Of a stretch of DNA of 64,000 bases, positions 12,591-23,096 are shown in pieces (the stretch's first letter is position 1; each line of letters opens with the position of its first letter). Under the pieces are notes generated by a model, which worked only from the letters and a program-made list of their open reading frames with translations, was not told the origin of the DNA and did no database searches. Source of the DNA: Lagopus muta (taxonomy: Eukaryota > Chordata > Aves > Galliformes > Phasianidae); the NCBI RefSeq assembly GCF_023343835.1, contig NC_064472.1, positions 44,773,799-44,837,798 of the forward strand. The letters run 5' to 3'. The position numbers and the translations under genes are program-made.

Positions 12591-12898
12591 ATCAGTCCAG
12601 CATTTTCCATTGTGTTACTGTGTTAGAGTAGCTGTGGAGTGAAACCTTTGGGATTGTAAGCAGAAGACAGTCAAAGGACATGGGTGTGTCTGATTGATGG
12701 AGATGAGCCACCTTGTGCCCTGCATAGAAATGAAGCAGTGCCTCCTCTGTCGACGTTTGCCTTTGCAACGTGTTAAGGGAGGTTGTAAAGAAGCAGTAAC
12801 AGCAGCACGGGAGGCCTCCAGGCCCAGCAGAGCTCAGACCTCCCTCGTGCACAGCGCTGACAAAGGCACAGGGAACAACACGGAGACTTTTCTGTGAT

Positions 12899-12904
12899 TT
12901 TATT
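12899..12904 (-). promoter_or_regulatory. Candidate polyadenylation signal of the TOPORS-like gene
   Basis: AATAAA on the minus strand about 340 bp after the TAG at 13245-13247. A transcript using it would include the antisense CR1 fragment in its 3' UTR. Position is the only support. Confidence 0.3.
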
Positions 12905-12917
12905 GCAGTCAACTCTT

Positions 12918-13184
12918 GGAAAGGGTAGATAACAGCAGGACAAGGGGAAATGGTCTGAAGGTGAGGGAGGGAAGGTTCAGGTTGGATGTCGGGGGGAAGT
13001 TCTTCACAGGCAGAGCGGTGAGGCTGCCCAGAGAAGCTGTGGATGCCCCGTCCCGGGAGGTGTTCAAGGCCAGGTTGGATGGGGCCTCGGGCAGCCTGGT
13101 CCGGTGTTACGTGCGGAGGTTGGTGGCCCTGCCTGTGGCGGGGGGGTTGGAGATTCGTGATCTTTGAGGTCCCTTCCAACCCGT
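12918..13184 (+). mobile_element. CR1 LINE 3' fragment next to the TOPORS-like gene
   Basis: Reads GACAAGGGGAAATGG, then TTGGATGTC, AGAAGCTGTGGATGCCCC, CAAGGCCAGGTTGGATGGGG and TCTTTGAGGTCCCTTCCAAC. The CR1 terminal ATTCTATG repeat is absent: the match stops at CCAACCC and GC-rich sequence starts. It lies about 60 bp below the TOPORS-like stop codon, antisense to it. Confidence 0.88.
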
Positions 13185-13244
13185 TGTTGGCTGTGCCCCA
13201 GCTGCAGGCCCGGCCCTGTTCTCGCCAGCTGCTGGGGCGGTGTC

Positions 13245-14147
13245 CTAGTGCTGCCGGCGGGGTGGCCTCTTGGCAGGAGGTGCAGAGGCCTCAGAGTTGC
13301 GGGCCCTCCTCTTTGGAGCTCGCCGAGGCGCCCTGCGTGAGCACTGCGTGGCCCTGCTGGTGCCGGAGGGACCTGGCGCTGCCTCCCCCGGCTCCTCCTG
13401 GGCTGCTGCTTGGTCGGTCCGCAATGGAGCCGGGATGGATGGAGGCTGGCTGGGACCTTCACCAAGGGCAGCGGTTGAGGGCACAGGAAGCTCCTCCTCC
13501 ACGTTGTCTTCCCTGGTGCTGCTGGAGGGCTGTGGGCCGGCGTGGGGAGTCTGTGCGCCATGGGCAGCTGTGGGGCTGCCCTGCTGTCCTGTGGCACGCA
13601 GACGTGGCACCAGCCCATTGCACACTTGCGCGACTTGTGCAATGAGCCGTTGCACAAAGCTGGCGTCCCAGATCCGCAGGCAGCTGACCATCCACAGGGT
13701 CAGCGCTGCGTGGCTCAGGCCAAAGCAGCACAAGGCAGAGATGATTAGGTGCTGTACTGCAGAGACAGCCCTGTGGTCAAATCCAAAGCGCTGACTCAGC
13801 TCCTGGCGCAGCCAGGGCAGCAGGGGCCGGAGCACAGCTGGAGTCAGGCGGGAAATGGACGGCCAGGTGGGCACCGCCCCTGTTAGGCCTTCTAATGGCG
13901 TTGTGTGGTGGGCTGCTCTTCCGGCCCTCTCCTGCTGTCCGACGACAAACTCTTCAAAGTTGTCGTCCGCACGCACCGAGTGCAAGATGGACTGCACCCT
14001 GCGTTTGCAGAGGGGGCACGTGGGCCTGCTCTCAGCCCACCGCTGGATGCAGCCAAAGCAAAACTGGTGCAGGCACGGCATCACGTAGCTGGCGTCATCC
14101 ATGGTGTCCAGGCAGATGGGGCAGCGACGGTCCAGCTCGGTGGCCAT
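13245..14147 (-). CDS. TOPORS-like RING-finger protein, intact single-exon frame
   Basis: Predicted RING-type E3 ubiquitin ligase of 300 residues if it starts at 14147; an upstream in-frame ATG at 14204 would give 319. The 14147 start is preferred because a pyrimidine-rich CCACAG acceptor lies 13 bases upstream and the product then begins directly MATELDRRCPICL. A C3HC4 RING occupies about residues 9-47: CPIC, then C-L-H, F-C-F-G-C and CPLC, so all eight ligands are present. It is followed by SILHSVRADDNFEEFVV, which resembles the segment after the RING in TOPORS. The middle is a hydrophobic, Leu/Ala-rich stretch. The tail is Pro/Ser-rich and ends in Arg/Lys clusters suggesting nuclear import. 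The long RS-rich, p53- and TOP1-binding part of TOPORS (about 1045 residues) is absent. Birds carry multiple TOPORS-like genes; function here is inferred from the RING only. No stops or frameshifts. Confidence 0.8.
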   Translation of the reverse strand: MATELDRRCPICLDTMDDASYVMPCLHQFCFGCIQRWAESRPTCPLCKRRVQSILHSVRADDNFEEFVVGQQERAGRAAHHTTPLEGLTGAVPTWPSISRLTPAVLRPLLPWLRQELSQRFGFDHRAVSAVQHLIISALCCFGLSHAALTLWMVSCLRIWDASFVQRLIAQVAQVCNGLVPRLRATGQQGSPTAAHGAQTPHAGPQPSSSTREDNVEEELPVPSTAALGEGPSQPPSIPAPLRTDQAAAQEEPGEAAPGPSGTSRATQCSRRAPRRAPKRRARNSEASAPPAKRPPRRQH

Positions 14148-14204
14148 GCTGTCCAGCTGCTGTGGTGGGTACGAGAGCAAAGGGGATGAGGGGCTGCTCC
14201 TCAC

Positions 14205-14800
14205 CGCGCTGCTGCAGCTGCAGGGGTCACGCTAGGAAAGGAAGAGAGGCCACGGTCACTCGCTGACCCCGTCAGCGGAGGAACGAGTGCCCGGGTCCCT
14301 CAGGAAGGAAACCCTCCCAGTGGGCTGCCCAGGCTGAGGCGTCCCCTTACCGGTTCCCTTTGCTGCTGCGGCCTCCTGGGTGCCCCGGCTGCCTGAGCCA
14401 GGCAGGGCGGGGAAGAAGCTGTGGTGGCTCTGGGGACGAGCACTGAGAGCGGCTGTCGGCAGCTCCCAGAGCACGAGACCAGCACCAAGGCTATCCTTGC
14501 TGCTCGCTCCAAGCCTCACGGACACGCTCGGCTGGAGTGCAGGCACAAGCCAGAGTGAGAGACTCTGTGCCCGGCTACAGGCAGTGAGGGCCAAGAGGTC
14601 ACAATCCCTGCTGCGTGTGTCACTATCCCTCACGCAGGGCGTCGGTGCCAGTGATGTCACAACGGGCGAGCGTCATCTGCAGCGCTCCAACCCCAGCAAT
14701 GGCATCCGGGTTTTCCGCGGTGCCTCTGTCCGTTCCGTTCCCTATATTGTGTCTGCTCGCTGTTGGCATTTTGCAGCAGTGTCTGGGGCTTTGATTGAGT
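14205..14800 (-). promoter_or_regulatory. GC-rich upstream region of the TOPORS-like gene
   Basis: GC- and CpG-rich sequence contrasting with the AT-rich surroundings, without a convincing conserved protein. It could hold a promoter and a noncoding first exon spliced to the acceptor near 14160. A CRE-like TGATGTCA occurs near 14652. Assignment as promoter is inferred. Confidence 0.35.
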
Positions 14801-14943
14801 CTTCCCACGTCGCCCCAGTCGTGACAAATCTCTGGATCCGTTCAGCACTGGGGTGCCTTCAACAAAACCCATGTTTTGCCTCTTCCTGAGGCAACAGGAC
14901 ACGGGCCTCACTGACTCTCCCCACAAGCCAGCACTGCTGGTTG

Positions 14944-15372
14944 ATGGTGAAGGGCCTGGAGCATCTCCGCTATGCAGAAAGGCTGAGTGAACTGGGTCTA
15001 TTCAGCCTTGAGAAAGGACGACTGAGAGGGGATCTAATCCAGGTTTATAAATATCTGAGGTGTGGGGGCCATAGTGGTGAGGCCAGTCTCTTTTCAGTGG
15101 TACGTGGAGACAGGACAAGGGGAAATGGACACAAGCTGCAGCATAGGAAGTTCCGCACAAATGTGCGCAAGAACTTCTTTACAGTGAGGGTGACGGAGCA
15201 CTGGAACAGGCTGCCCAGGGGGGTTGTGGAGTCTCCTTCTCTGGAGATGTTCAAGTCTCACCTGGATGCCTACCTGTGCGGCCTGGTGTAGGGAACCTGC
15301 TTTGGCAGGGGGGTTCGACCCAATGATCTCTAGAGGTCCCTTCCAACCCCTACTGTTCTGTGATTCTGTGAT
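14944..15372 (+). mobile_element. CR1 LINE 3' fragment
   Basis: 5'-truncated copy beginning in the C-terminal ORF2 region (GAAAGGCTGAGTGAACTGGG) and running through GACAAGGGGAAATGG, TTCTTTACAGTGAGGGTGAC and GAGGTCCCTTCCAACCCC to TTCTGTGATTCTGTGATG. The terminal octamer repeat is present. It bounds the GC-rich TOPORS-like island on the right. Confidence 0.93.
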
Positions 15373-16860
15373 GCTCTTAGCAAAGAAAATAGGCCACACC
15401 ACTGAACTTCTGGTGGTTAAACTTGGTAATGAGGCAGTGAGAATGCCAGACAGGTTTCTGAATCCTGACGAAAGAAAACATGGCACTGCAGTCAACAGCT
15501 CTGCTGCTGCAAGTTCTGACTCTGTAGGAAGACAACCCCATTCCTGTTCACAGGAAGTAGGACAGAAGATAAATTTTCTTCTTCATATTATTACTAATAT
15601 TTTATTTTATTAAGAAGGAGAGCACATAGTTTGGAAAGCTAAGGGATTTCTGCTTGGAAGATGGTCTGCTCATGATGGTGTTGCTTGCTTTCCCCTTGTG
15701 ATCCATCTAATTGTGATGTATTAATGTTGTATGGAAATTCTGTCTTCTGGAGAAACTTAGGTTGTGATATTTTGGTTGGTCATGCAGCTTGGTTTTTAAC
15801 ATTTAGATTTTCTGTGACAGCATCAAAGAAATACAGATTATGTTTATTTACTTTCATCCTACACAAATGCAAAAACATACCAGGAATCGCAAGAGGTTCA
15901 AGAAAGAAGAAGACCGCCATCACCGTGGTAAGAGAATGGTTTAGAAAACTGACAGGAACGGGAAAAAAAGACACAATTTTCTCCTTAGAAATAAATTCGT
16001 GGATACAGTTTGCTGTCTCCAAAGGCCTGAATATCCGTGTCATAGTCCTGTGCTTTTGTACGCTTCCTCTTTAGCTACCTCTCCTGAGTCCGTGCCTCCA
16101 AGTGGCCACACCGAGGCGCCAGAGAAACAATGTCAACCTCAGTGCTTGGACAAAGGCTGCCTCTGAGGCTGTTTTACTCCAGAAACATCCTGTAGCAGAC
16201 ATCCAGACACACTGTGGGCCTCTCTGTGAAGCTCTCATGGAACCGAAGGCTTACATGGCATTTATTATGATTTTGTGGTGCATGTGTTTCTTGCAGGGTG
16301 AAGCTGAATGGCATTTCCAAGGCCTTTCCTACGCACATCTAGCACCACCTACCGCCCCCTGCCCATTGCAAACGGAATAGTGCATTGCCTTCTTGAGGCG
16401 TTGTGTGGTGGTCAAGCCGTAGCGTAGGCTGGTGGATTTCATGGCTGTAGCTGTTAACCAGCCATTTACTAAGCTGCCTCACGCTCATTACTGGCTGTAC
16501 AAAACAACCTGTGAGTGCAGCATTAGCACAGAATGTACATGGAAGTGGAGATTTACAAAGTTCCCCACAAAAATTAGCTGATTGAAAAAGCAGTTTGTTA
16601 AGAAGCATTTCTTAAAGCAAACCTCTAAAATACTGCTTCTCATGGGGTTTTACTTTTCCCTACAGCACTTGCTCATGAGCAAGTATTACTGCAACTAAGC
16701 AACGTGCCTTGTGGTCCGGAGCCCCTGTTCTTTCCTCAAAGTTCAGTAGGTGTTCTGAGTTCTCCTTACAGAAATAATCTGCTTGTGGTGACAACAAGAA
16801 TTTTTTTTTTTCCTGCAGATAGTTTTTATTACAGCAGAGCATCTGAACTTCAGACTCACA
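15373..16860. other. Intergenic, nothing recognised
   Basis: Mixed-composition DNA with short open frames that resemble no known family. No CR1, LTR or conserved exon was recognised. Confidence 0.5.
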
Positions 16861-17067
16861 GGATCATAGAATGGCCTGGGTTAGAAGGGACCTCAAGGAC
16901 CACGAACCTTCAACCCCCTGCCACATGCAGGGCCACCAACCTCCCCATTTAATACCAGACCAGGCTGCCTGGGGCCCCATCCAACCCGGCCTTGAACACC
17001 TCCAGGCATCCACAACCTCTCTGGGCAGCACCTCACCACTCACATAGTAAAGAACTTCCCCCTGATG
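16861..17067 (-). mobile_element. CR1 LINE 3' fragment
   Basis: Starts GGATCATAGAATGG, then GGGTTAGAAGGGACCTCAAG, GGCCACCAACCTCCCC, GGCCTTGAACACCTCCAGG and ends AAGAACTTCCCCCTGATGG. Minus-oriented and 5' truncated at about 200 bp. Confidence 0.92.
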
Positions 17068-17068
17068 G

Positions 17069-17110
17069 GAAAAATGAGAATGAATGAGAATAAATGAGAA
17101 TAAAGAGAGA
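17069..17110. repeat. Short purine-rich tandem repeat
   Basis: Three to four imperfect units of the AATGAGAATA type directly beside the truncated 5' end of the neighbouring CR1. A purine-rich stretch continues to about 17.4 kb. Confidence 0.7.
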
Positions 17111-17829
17111 AACTGGCTGACATTGGATCGCTGGACTAGGGAGAGCGGGGAAGAGACAAAGAGCTGAGAAGCCCAAGAAGCTGAATGGAAGGGTGTGGGA
17201 CAGGGGAACCAGTGGGAGCTGGAGGCTAAGTGAAAGGAGTGGGTCCATGAGAAAGGCTGCTGGAAACTGCAGCTGAGGAGTCATGAATAGCAAAGTGCTC
17301 TTCTGTAATGGGATGGCTAAAGTGAGAGAAATGGGAGTGAAAGTAAGGAGTCTGCATGAGAAAAAGGCAGGAGAGAGATGAAGGATACAGCACTGATGCT
17401 GCTAAGCGCTCCTTATTATTTTTTCCTCCCTTCTCCTTTGTTTTTTTTTTTTTTGTTTGTTTTTTGTTTTTTGTTTTTTTTTTCTTCTACCTCCCATTTT
17501 TTCCCTAAAAAGTCACAGTAGGAAACTGTGTGTGACACACTGGAACACATATCAAACCGATCTTGGGTCTAGCCAGAGATGTGCCATCGGTGTATTTTCT
17601 CCTTCCTTCAGCACAGCTGTCTGCTCCTCCTTCAGTTACTTCCTGTGCTGATGGAGCAGAGGTGTAGAAGTTCCATCCCTATGCATATCAGTGGGAGACA
17701 CCGCTTTCCAGTTTGACAGTGCGCATGACAAGGGCTATGACACAAAGCGCACAATTAGGGCTGTAAAAAACTCTGAAGATAAGGGGTTTTCAAAATAATC
17801 CCCATGAGCTCCACAGAACAGACACACCT

Positions 17830-18095
17830 CTGCTCTTTGTTGCTGCCAGCACTGCTGAAACACACCACTCACTGCCTCACTGTGCTCATGTCCACTTTGT
17901 GGTCTCCACAGATATGCAGCAAATGTCGCTGAATGTCAGCGGATGCCATTATTTCCACATGGAAGAATTCGGTGACACACCTTTGTTTCATCTGCACCAG
18001 ATGCCATTCTGTCAGACTGCCCCTCAAGTTGCATTGTAAGCCATTGCTCCTGGGACTGTATGCTGTGCAACGCTGGTGGACGTAACTTTCCCAGG
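17830..18095 (-). mobile_element. Old Galluhop/mariner-like remnant
   Basis: Matches the inner part of the element at 55238-55729: TGCCTCACTGT, GTCTCCACAGATATGCAGCAAATGT, TTCCACATGGA and CCATTCTGTCAGACTGCCCC. The minus strand can be read as a mariner-type helix-turn-helix piece (CVTEFFHVE, then HLLHICGDHKVDMSTVRQ). No clear terminal inverted repeat remains, so it is a degraded internal fragment. Confidence 0.65.
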
Positions 18096-18189
18096 ACATG
18101 TAAGGTGCCCTATCCTGCTGTTTGACTGCTTCTTGTTTCTATTCTGTATTCTTTCCCCTTCCATGTATTCATTCCTTCTACACCTGAGC

Positions 18190-18360
18190 ATCTATCAGTG
18201 CTATCCTGGCTCTTCCTGGGCTGCTTCTTATTCTTTTGGTAGTGGAGCATGTACGGATGAAGACTGGATGGGATTCTCATCAAGGGCGGTATTTGAGGTG
18301 ACAAGGAATCCCTCCATGTTGTTTTTTTCAGTGCTGCTGGAGGCCTCAAATGTGCTCGCT
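18190..18360 (-). pseudogene. Decayed fragment of a second TOPORS-like copy
   Basis: About 170 bp align in order to 13380-13540 of the intact gene: GGCTCTTCCTGGGCTGCTTC against GGCTCCTCCTGGGCTGCTGC, GACTGGATGGGA, TCA(C)CAAGGGC, CCATGTTGT and GTGCTGCTGGAGG. It covers only part of the Pro/Ser-rich tail; no RING is visible. Indels and AT-shifted composition indicate a dead, older copy in the same orientation as the intact gene. Confidence 0.75.
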
Positions 18361-18381
18361 CTCCTCTTCAGGATTAGTTGA

Positions 18382-19231
18382 GATTTCCTGTGACTCTCTG
18401 ACCTGGCTGGCAGTTTAGGTATCTTCCATAGCCTCTCTTCATTTTGTTCTTCAGCTTCCTTGTGAACCTTTCAAAATGTGGTTATTCAGCTGACTTCTGA
18501 GTTTCTGCAAGTAGTACTCTCCTGAACCCCTTTGGGTAACTTGTGCCAAGGCACATTCACCCTCACAGTAAAGGAGTGCTTTCCGTTTCTCACGTGTATC
18601 CTCCTGTGTTCTCATTTATTCCTATTGCCTCTTGTCCTTTCACTGAGCACAAGCAAAAAATGTTTGGTTCTGACCTCTTTGCACCCTTCTTCAGAGTGGT
18701 AAGTATAGATCTGAAGATGCATGTTTGACTCCTGCCTCACCTGCAGTGTGAATTGTGACGTACTGGTGACTACAGTTATTGAACTGACTATGCTATTTAG
18801 AGGTACCTATGGTACAACTGATATACACATAGTGTCATCTAGCCACAGATTCCTTTTGCTAAGCAATCCTTAAGCTGACACGTGTGCAGGAGTCTTACAG
18901 ACTAAACACAGACAGTAACTGCTCTGTACTAGTAAGGCTTCAATGAAACCACTCTGTTGAGCTAGTGATGTCACACTGATTTAGCACCAGTCTTCCATGA
19001 AAGAAGGCTAAAGAATAAATAATGTGATCAGAGGCTTAAATGGAATTGCTGAGGGACTTGTGTTTGTATCACCTGGTGATTGTGAAGCTGAGAGATTAGG
19101 TAGCAATTCTGAGGTACAGCAATAATCCTCCAGTACAACTGCTTGAGAGAGACTAAGAAATTTCAGGAATATCAAGCTGAATCTAGTTAGGATAGATTTG
19201 TCAGTAGGAAAAAGATGTAAGGATGGTTGTA
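18382..19231. other. Intergenic, nothing recognised
   Basis: AT-rich sequence without an identifiable exon or repeat. Confidence 0.5.
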
Positions 19232-20325
19232 CAGAATCATAGAATTCTTAGAATTGGACTGCACCTCTGAGGGCCATCTAGTCCAACTTCCCTGCAATGA
19301 ACAGGGACATCACAGCTTGATCAAGTTGCCCAGGGCCTTATTCAGCCTCCCCTTGAAAGTCTCTAGGGACAGGGCATCCAGCACAGTGCTAGATAACCTG
19401 TTCCAGTGCCTTACCACTCTCATTGTAAAATGATTTTTCCTTTTATCTAACCTAAATCTACCCTCCCTGAGCTTGAAGCCATTTCTTCTTGTTCTGTTGC
19501 CACAGACCCTGCTAAAGAGTTTGTCTTGTTTCTTTCTGTTGCTTCCCTTTAGATACTGAAAGATTGCTATTAGGTCACCTCACAGCCTTATCTTCTCCAG
19601 GCCAAACAGTCCCAGCTCTCTGAGCCTGTCCTCATAGGAGAGATGTTTCACTCCATGCATCATTTTTGTGCTCCAACAGCTCCATGTCTCTCCTGTACTG
19701 AGGGCTCCACATCTGGACACACTCCAGCTGAGGCCTCACCAGTGCAGAGCAGAGGGGCAGGATCACCTCCCTCAGCATGCTGATCATGCAACTTTTGATG
19801 CAGCCCAGGATAAAGTTGGCTTTCTGGGCCACAAGGGCACATTGCCAGCTCTTGTCCAGCTTGCCATCCATCATTACCCCAGGTCTTTTTCAGCACGGTT
19901 GCTCTCAATCCTTTCATCCCCCAATTTGTATTAGTAATGGAGGTTGTCTTGAGTCAGGCGCAAGACTTTGCATTTGTATCTGTTGAGCCTTATGAGGTTC
20001 ACTTGGACCCACTAGTCAAGCCTGTCTAGGTACCTTTAAATGGCACCCCCTCCCTTCAGTGTATCAGCTGCACCCCACAATTTGGTGTCATCAGCAAATT
20101 TGCCGAGGGTGCACTAGACCCTGCTGTCCGTGTCACTGATAAAGATATTAAAGAGTATAAGTCCCAGTGCTGACCCCTGTGTGACAGCACTTGTCACCAA
20201 TCTGCATCCATTGAGCTATTGACCACCACTCTCTTGACTTGATCCTGCAACCAGCATCTATCAAACATTTATCAAACAGTCCACCCGTCAAATCCATATC
20301 TTCCCAATTTGGAGAGAAAGATGTT
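19232..20325 (-). mobile_element. CR1 LINE, 1.1 kb 3' part including RT end
   Basis: Starts AGAATCATAGAATTC and runs through the CR1 3' UTR into ORF2. On the minus strand the reverse transcriptase signature reads F-A-D-D-T-K-L near 20085-20105 (CAGCAAATTTGC region), preceded by a GLILFNIF-like block. Frame is broken in several places, so it is non-functional. Confidence 0.9.
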
Positions 20326-20339
20326 CTGTTGTTCACAGA

Positions 20340-20490
20340 AGTGCACCAGCCCTCTGATCCTCTTGTGGCCTCCACTGGATACTCTCCGACAGCTCTCCGA
20401 CAGCTTCATGTCTTTCCTGTATTCGGGGCCTCAGGCCTGGACACAGAACTGCAGATGGGGCCTTACTGGGGCAGAGCACAGGCAGTGTCA
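20340..20490 (-). mobile_element. Second CR1 fragment abutting the previous one
   Basis: Reads in reverse as CAGTAAGGCCCCATCTGCAG, then CAGGAAAGACATGAAGCTGT. This module already occurs at 19675-19760 of the neighbouring copy and belongs 3' of the RT motif, so it is a separate insertion or duplication rather than the continuation of the first copy. Confidence 0.7.
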
Positions 20491-21136
20491 TATAGGAACT
20501 CAAAGCTATGGAATTGTGAATGAAAGCAAAACATGTGTTTTAAGGGCTAAGGTAAAATTGTATGTGTGATATCTTGCATTTTGTGCAAGTTGTGCACTTG
20601 CACATGAGGGAGAAGAATTTGGCCTAATATGTTAACTGTAAAGCTCAGCTACAATTGAAAGATCAATACACTAAGTATATATAAAGAGAGTATAAATAAT
20701 TGTGAGATACCTTTCTCCACCCAATTGTTTATTTAAACCAGGAGATATCTTGTGCAACAGAAAACAAATTATAGACCTCAAGAAAAAAAAAAAAGTGATT
20801 AAACTAATGATTCTAACACCAGGAGGAACAGGTGATCAGGTGCTTGAGGTTCAATGAGTGTGCATGTGCATTTTCACATTTGCCCAGAATTATGGTTTAA
20901 CTGAGGTGTGATCATCAGTTTTTAGAAAACGGAAACAATTGTAGGTGACATGAATGAACATCCACCTGAATAGAGGCAGCAAAAGCCTGCTGTATGTTTT
21001 TGGAACCTCTGTTGTCAAAGCTTGATAGATTCGTATGTTCAGTGCATTTGTTTTATCACAGTTATGCTTTAGTGCACTGATTGATACATATACAAAAGAT
21101 ATACAAAAGTTTTAAGACACAGTAAACTGCTGGCAC

Positions 21137-21142
21137 TTTATT
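21137..21142 (-). promoter_or_regulatory. Candidate distal LIX1 polyadenylation signal
   Basis: AATAAAG on the minus strand followed by GT/T-rich sequence about 30 bases downstream, the usual arrangement of a cleavage site. Competes with the signals at 22440 and 23257. Confidence 0.35.
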
Positions 21143-23061
21143 ACGAGCAATAGCTTTACACCAATTTTCTTTATCCTTTCTGAGGCTTCTTGTTTTGGAT
21201 CCTGAAAATCCAGTTTTTAATACATATGAGAACAGCAATACCAAGGATGAAGTGGCTCATGTCAAAACAGAGCTTCCTTAAGCTTCCCTTTAACAGCGTG
21301 AAAGCAAAAATGCACTGAATATTTTCACAAAAATACAGTGTAACAACCTGCTTGGAGAGCTTTCTCTGCTAATTTTACTCTCAGGTAAATGATACAATTC
21401 TCCTGACAGAAGTGTGGTCAAAGGGCTCTTGTTCTCCCAGTCTGCCACATTATCTATTGAACAGGTATTATCATTGCTTCCGAATTACCTGGACACAATT
21501 CATTCCGTTCAGAACATTAAGTCTCCCAATGCAAATTCAATCCACTGTGGTGGAAATAGCTGAGATATTCTTTCCTCAGGCTGATAAGTTCAGGCTAAAG
21601 GGCAAGAGAGGCAGCATTTCAGAGGTTTCTTATTATAAACTACAGTTGCCTTTGCTTCACAGCTCCCCTGAAAGGGTATTGCTTTCTATGAAACTTTAAA
21701 GGACCATTTACTCAAGTGTTCCTCTGAAAGAAAGCTGTGGTTGCACGGTAAAAGGACTATACATTTTCCCAGCATATGTTGATTTGGTGTATTGTGTTAC
21801 ATAAATGCAGTCTGATAGATTCTATCCACACATAGTTACTTGCAGAAATTATGGGCACCTATGTATCTCTTGTGTCCAACATCAAAGTGATGTTTGAAAT
21901 ACAAGGAGGAGATAAACAATGAAGTCAGACTGCCTGTGCTGTGGGTAGGCAATAATATATTTCAACATTTAACAGGAGACATAAACAGTACTGACATCCA
22001 AGGTAGGCTAGTAAGGCTACAACACAAAGTTCCTATGCAAAAGTGATTAGGTATTTGGCTGCAGTGGCAGCATTGGCACTGTCCTTTCTCACAATGGGAG
22101 GAACAGCATACAAAGCATGTAATCCAGAGGAATGTATTTGACAACAAGCAAGACTGTAAGGTTAAAATATGATAAGGAGAGACAGGAGTGGGGTAAGAAG
22201 AAAAGGTAAGTGGGAAAGTGGGCAGCACTTGTTAATGCTAAGTGAAATGTGTCCTTTCAAAGCTAACCTCTCTTTTGTGTCTTCCCATCAGCTCAAAGAA
22301 TGCAGAGATCTAGAATGGGGTCTCCAGTTTTCTTTGTGCTTTGAAGTACTCATTTCTGCACAAATCCTTAGAACTGAAGTAGCTACTAACACAAAAAATG
22401 AAGCTTGAATGTTGAAATCAATCCACAGGAGTGTGATTGTTTATTTCTCCATCTGATCAACAAACAAAAATCAAAGCAATCCAAGTTTTTCCAGTACTTT
22501 TTCTACAACCTACTGTTTTAAACAGCTTACATACTATGTTGATGGGACACAAAATATTGCCTAAATTACACAACCTAAATGCACAAGGGAATGTGTACAA
22601 TCTATTGATGCAGTGTGAAAATTACTTTCACTTTATAGTTACACATATAAAATGCCCTGAAAGAAAACAAAACATTAAAAGCTAGGCAAAATTTACTTTT
22701 TCTGTTAAGAAAACATATTTTTGAGTAATAGAGCCATACAATTTTGTACAGTTTTTAAATGAGCACCTGAAAGGAGATAAAAAATGAGACTTTTCTCCAA
22801 CCTTGTGTATCGCTCAAGATCTCACTTCTGTCCCAGTCATTTTCCATTCCACATAATCATATTTTTTCAAGACAAGAAAGCTCATGGGATTTGTTGATTT
22901 TTTACAATGAACTGAAATACTTCCTTTTTCAGTGAGCTTAGAGAAAGAATTCAAGACTTGTGAAGTCCATGCCACTACTAGTTCGAGCTGAGATGTCAGA
23001 ATGCTGAAGGGGAGGCTGCATTCTTTTCTTTCCCTTGGAAATTTCACATTCAGCAGATAAG

Positions 23062-23065
<4 letters not shown>

Positions 23066-23094
<29 letters not shown>
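23066..23094. repeat. Poly-A run
   Basis: Homopolymer of 29 A followed by GAAAAA. Confidence 0.95.

Positions 23095-23096
<2 letters not shown>

Noticed and set aside
13043-13794. Long plus-strand open frames across the TOPORS-like gene
   Set aside because: They are complements of the GC-rich minus-strand gene; no domain is recognisable and the RING lies only on the minus strand.
14256-14660. 134-residue minus-strand frame upstream of the TOPORS-like start
   Set aside because: GC-rich sequence gives long frames by chance; no domain or conserved motif, more likely 5' UTR or promoter.
15224-15613. 129-residue plus-strand frame
   Set aside because: Starts inside the CR1 3' end and runs into unique DNA; an accidental frame.
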